The position numbers were made by a program, and so were the translations under genes. A stretch of DNA of 7,479 nucleotides from Haloarculaceae archaeon (GTDB lineage: Archaea > Halobacteriota > Halobacteria > Halobacteriales > Haloarculaceae). Position 1 is the first letter of the stretch. Every line of letters begins with the position of its first letter. The notes beneath the pieces were generated by a model, which was not told where the DNA came from, did not search any database, and saw nothing but the letters and a program-made list of their open reading frames with translations. Location: the NCBI GenBank assembly GCA_018609665.1, contig JAHENN010000008.1:1-7479 (forward strand). The letters are read 5' to 3'. Below are positions 5,966-7,479 of this stretch, one piece after another.

Positions 5966-6670
5966 ATGTATCTCTATCCGTCGGAAGCGTGGCTGGACGA
6001 GTACACCCGGCTGCTCGACGAGAGCGACGCCCTCGACGACCTCTCCTCGGACGTCGGCGGCGAGTTCGCCGGGAGCGTCCACCTGGTCGTCGCGGACCTG
6101 CCGCTGTCGGAGACGACCGTCGAGGACCTCCCGGACGACGTCGTCGGGGACGTCCCCGAGGGGCTCCGGGAGGGGCTTGCGGACGTGCCGCTGTCGGAGC
6201 TGCCGTCGATGGTCGGCGACGGCGTCCGGCCGAAGCTCCCGGCGTCGTCGCGGGCGCTCCTGGAGCAGATCGAGACGAACGTCGTCGACGGGGCGCTGCA
6301 CGTCCTGCTGGAGCTCGACGGCGGCGACTGCGCCGACGCGGAGGTGCTGACGGCGCCCGCGAGCCGGGACCCCGACTTCACGATCCGCGGGAGCTACGGG
6401 ACGTGGCGCGACGTCGTCGACGGCCGGCCGTCGGAGTCGGCGTTCCTCACCGGCGACCTCCGGGTCGAGGGCAACCGGATACGGTGGCTCCGGTACGCCG
6501 CGATGTTCCAGCTGCTGGGCGAGGTCGCCAGCCGGGTGGAGACGACCCACCTCTTCGAGCGGTCGTCGCCGTCGCCGGGGAGCCGCCTCGTCGACGAGGC
6601 CGTCCGGCACCCGGCGGCGGTCCACCGGGTCGTCCGCCGGCAGACGGTCCGGACGCTGGGGCTCTTCTAG
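5966..6670 (+). CDS. SCP2-like (sterol-carrier-protein fold) domain protein, haloarchaeal
   Basis: The 234-residue acidic protein ends in a region that resembles an SCP2-type lipid/ligand-binding fold: a strand ALHVLLELDGG (110-120), then DFTIRGSYGTWRDVVDGR (137-154), AFLTGDLRVEGNRIR (159-173) and a helix LRYAAMFQLLGEVASRV (175-191), followed by TTHLF. The W-x-D-V-V-x-G element and the G-x-L-x-V-x-G strand are typical of this fold. The N-terminus starts with a helix (YPSEAWLDEYTRLLDES). Between them, at about 43-95, is a Pro/Asp-rich insertion in which ADLPLSE...LPDDVVGDV is echoed by ADVPLSELPSMVGDGV. The C-terminal helix after 206 is basic (VRHPAAVHRVVRRQTVR), unusual in this acidic proteome, and might touch membrane or nucleic acid (inference). 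No signal peptide or membrane segment. The ligand is unknown. The stop codon overlaps that of the convergent DUF151 gene. Confidence 0.75.
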   Translation: MYLYPSEAWLDEYTRLLDESDALDDLSSDVGGEFAGSVHLVVADLPLSETTVEDLPDDVVGDVPEGLREGLADVPLSELPSMVGDGVRPKLPASSRALLEQIETNVVDGALHVLLELDGGDCADAEVLTAPASRDPDFTIRGSYGTWRDVVDGRPSESAFLTGDLRVEGNRIRWLRYAAMFQLLGEVASRVETTHLFERSSPSPGSRLVDEAVRHPAAVHRVVRRQTVRTLGLF

Positions 6671-7104
6671 TCGACGTCGAACTCCTCGGGCGGGCGGCCG
6701 GCCTCGTCGAGCACCTCGTCGGCGACGAGTATCGGACAGTCCACCCGCAGCGCGACCGCGATGGCGTCGCTCGGGCGGGCGTCGAGGACGACGTCGGTCC
6801 GGTCGCCGTCGGCGTACCGCTCGGCGTCGATCTTCGCGAGGAAGGTGTTCTCCGAGAGGCCGTCGATGCGGACGCGGTCGATGGCGCCGCCGAACTCGGT
6901 GAGCATCTCGACGAAGAGGTCGTGTGTCAGCGGCCGGTTGAACGGTCGCTCCTCGAGCGCGTGGGAGATGGACTTCGCCTGGTCGGCGCTGATGAAGATG
7001 GGCAGCGCCTCCCCGCGCGCCCGAAGCACCACGACCGGAGCGCCCTCGTCGCCCCCGTCGTCGACGCTGATTCCGAGGCCGTGCACGCTCGCCTCGTTTG
7101 TCAT
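6667..7104 (-). CDS. Bifunctional nuclease (BFN) / DUF151 family protein
   Basis: The 145-residue protein belongs to the BFN/DUF151 family (Pfam PF02577), in which a plant member was reported to have both DNase and RNase activity; activity in archaea is not established. Motifs follow the family order: a beta strand GAPVVVLRAR (21-30), LPIFISADQAKSI (34-46), RPLTHDLFVEML (57-68), FLAKI (88-92) and the hallmark DARPSDAIAVALRVDCPILV (108-127). The ATG at 7104 gives the usual N-terminus and lies 31 nt from a promoter element. The frame stays open to 7341, but that extension is Arg/Gly/Pro-rich, overlaps the divergent gene and looks like a shadow. The final residues (PPEEFDVD) are acidic. The gene diverges from the small gene at 7165 and meets the SCP2-like gene at a shared CTAG. 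Confidence 0.9.
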   Translation of the reverse strand: MTNEASVHGLGISVDDGGDEGAPVVVLRARGEALPIFISADQAKSISHALEERPFNRPLTHDLFVEMLTEFGGAIDRVRIDGLSENTFLAKIDAERYADGDRTDVVLDARPSDAIAVALRVDCPILVADEVLDEAGRPPEEFDVD

Positions 7105-7130
7105 CGTTCGAAGGTCGGGGGTCCGGCACC

Positions 7131-7139
7131 AAAGGCTTT
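7131..7139. promoter_or_regulatory. Shared, near-palindromic TATA-like element between divergent genes
   Basis: AAAGGCTTT reads AAAGCCTTT on the other strand, a palindrome apart from its central base. Its centre (7135) lies 31 nt from the minus-strand ATG at 7104 and 30 nt from the plus-strand ATG at 7165. No other A/T-rich patch exists in the 60-nt intergenic gap. One TBP-binding site may therefore serve both genes, each with a leaderless transcript. Confidence 0.5.
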
Positions 7140-7164
7140 CGCGTGGCCGCGACCAGTCCCCGGC

Positions 7165-7437
7165 ATGGCCGACCAGTACGTCGTCGCGGTCAAGCCGTCG
7201 GCCCGCCGGACGAGTCGCGCGGCCGCCGAGTGGGTCGCCGAGCGTGGCCCCCACCGCCGCTTCGACTCGAAGCGACTGGCCCGCGAGTGGGCCCGGACGG
7301 CCAGTCCGCAGGGACACACCCTCTGGATACAGGACGCCCACCCGCTCGACGCGGGGCCCGCCGACGGCTACCTGCTGGCGCGGCGATACCGCGGGCGCGA
7401 GCCGCCGCCAGGGGAGCAGGCGTCGCTCGGCGACTGA
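7165..7437 (+). CDS. Small uncharacterised haloarchaeal protein (90 aa)
   Basis: The ATG at 7165 opens a 90-residue frame ending in TGA at 7435-7437. A beta strand QYVVAVKPS (4-12) is followed by two amphipathic segments: RAAAEWVAERGPHRRF (18-33), then DSKRLAREWARTAS (34-47). Another strand, HTLWIQDAHP (51-60), leads to GYLLARRY (68-75) and an acidic/Pro tail. The beta-alpha-beta layout vaguely recalls small DUF2188-like domains, but the match is weak and I do not assign a family. It is more basic than most proteins here (many Arg). It diverges from the DUF151 gene around one promoter element at nearly equal distances, which suggests coordinated expression. Confidence 0.7.
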   Translation: MADQYVVAVKPSARRTSRAAAEWVAERGPHRRFDSKRLAREWARTASPQGHTLWIQDAHPLDAGPADGYLLARRYRGREPPPGEQASLGD

Positions 7438-7479
7438 AGCCCGGCGGAAGAACGGGGGGGAACGAAAGGGGAAAGGGGA

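Noticed and set aside
5530..7164. Continuous plus-strand frame upstream of the 90-residue gene, and a minus-strand frame at 5684-7132
   Set aside because: They overlap the HNH-like, SCP2-like and DUF151 genes; only the part from ATG 7165 has its own promoter spacing and plausible protein composition.
7105..7341. N-terminal extension of the DUF151 protein up to 7341
   Set aside because: The extension is low-complexity, overlaps the divergent gene and includes the promoter. The DUF151 domain fits the ATG at 7104.
1..7479. CRISPR arrays, tRNA or rRNA genes, insertion sequences, integrase or attachment sites, toxin-antitoxin or defence cassettes
   Set aside because: I looked for regular repeats, transposase motifs, terminal inverted repeats and RNA-gene hallmarks on both strands and saw none. 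The lone HNH-like gene has no partner that would make a defence system.

Overview
The window looks like chromosomal DNA from an extremely halophilic archaeon (class Halobacteria). The evidence is a very high GC content with near-saturated G/C at third codon positions, proteins rich in Asp and Glu and poor in Lys, AT-rich TATA-like elements about 25-36 nt before most start codons, and several small protein families that I know mainly or only from haloarchaea. I cannot assign a genus.

Layout, left to right. (1) The 3' end of a membrane-protein gene (+). (2) An AT-rich promoter and a complete NAD(P)-dependent glutamate dehydrogenase, gdhB (+). (3) An uncharacterised haloarchaeal protein (+). It converges, with a 5-nt gap, on (4) a four-helix membrane protein (-). 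(5) A 2-isopropylmalate/(R)-citramalate synthase (-), whose conserved N-terminus is open in frame but has no ATG, GTG or TTG start. (6) A small DUF192 protein (-). (7) A second small four-helix membrane protein (-). It diverges from (8) a Cys-rich HNH-like protein (+). (9) A protein with an SCP2-like C-terminal domain (+), converging on (10) a DUF151 bifunctional-nuclease-family protein (-); their stop codons overlap in one CTAG. (11) A 90-residue uncharacterised protein (+), which diverges from the DUF151 gene around a single palindromic promoter element.

The region is mostly housekeeping: nitrogen assimilation (glutamate dehydrogenase) and branched-chain amino acid synthesis (LeuA/CimA) scattered among small conserved haloarchaeal genes. 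Nearly every gene has its own promoter-like element close to its start codon, so most transcripts are probably monocistronic and leaderless or nearly so. I see no operon longer than one gene, and no transposon, CRISPR array, RNA gene or defence cassette.

The observation most worth following is the 5' end of the leuA/cimA gene. A leaderless-type promoter points to an ATG at 4357, but that ATG is one base out of frame with the enzyme, and a CCCC run sits at the third codon. This could be an assembly indel, a recent frameshift mutation, a programmed +1 frameshift or a leader ORF. No previously undescribed multi-gene system is evident.
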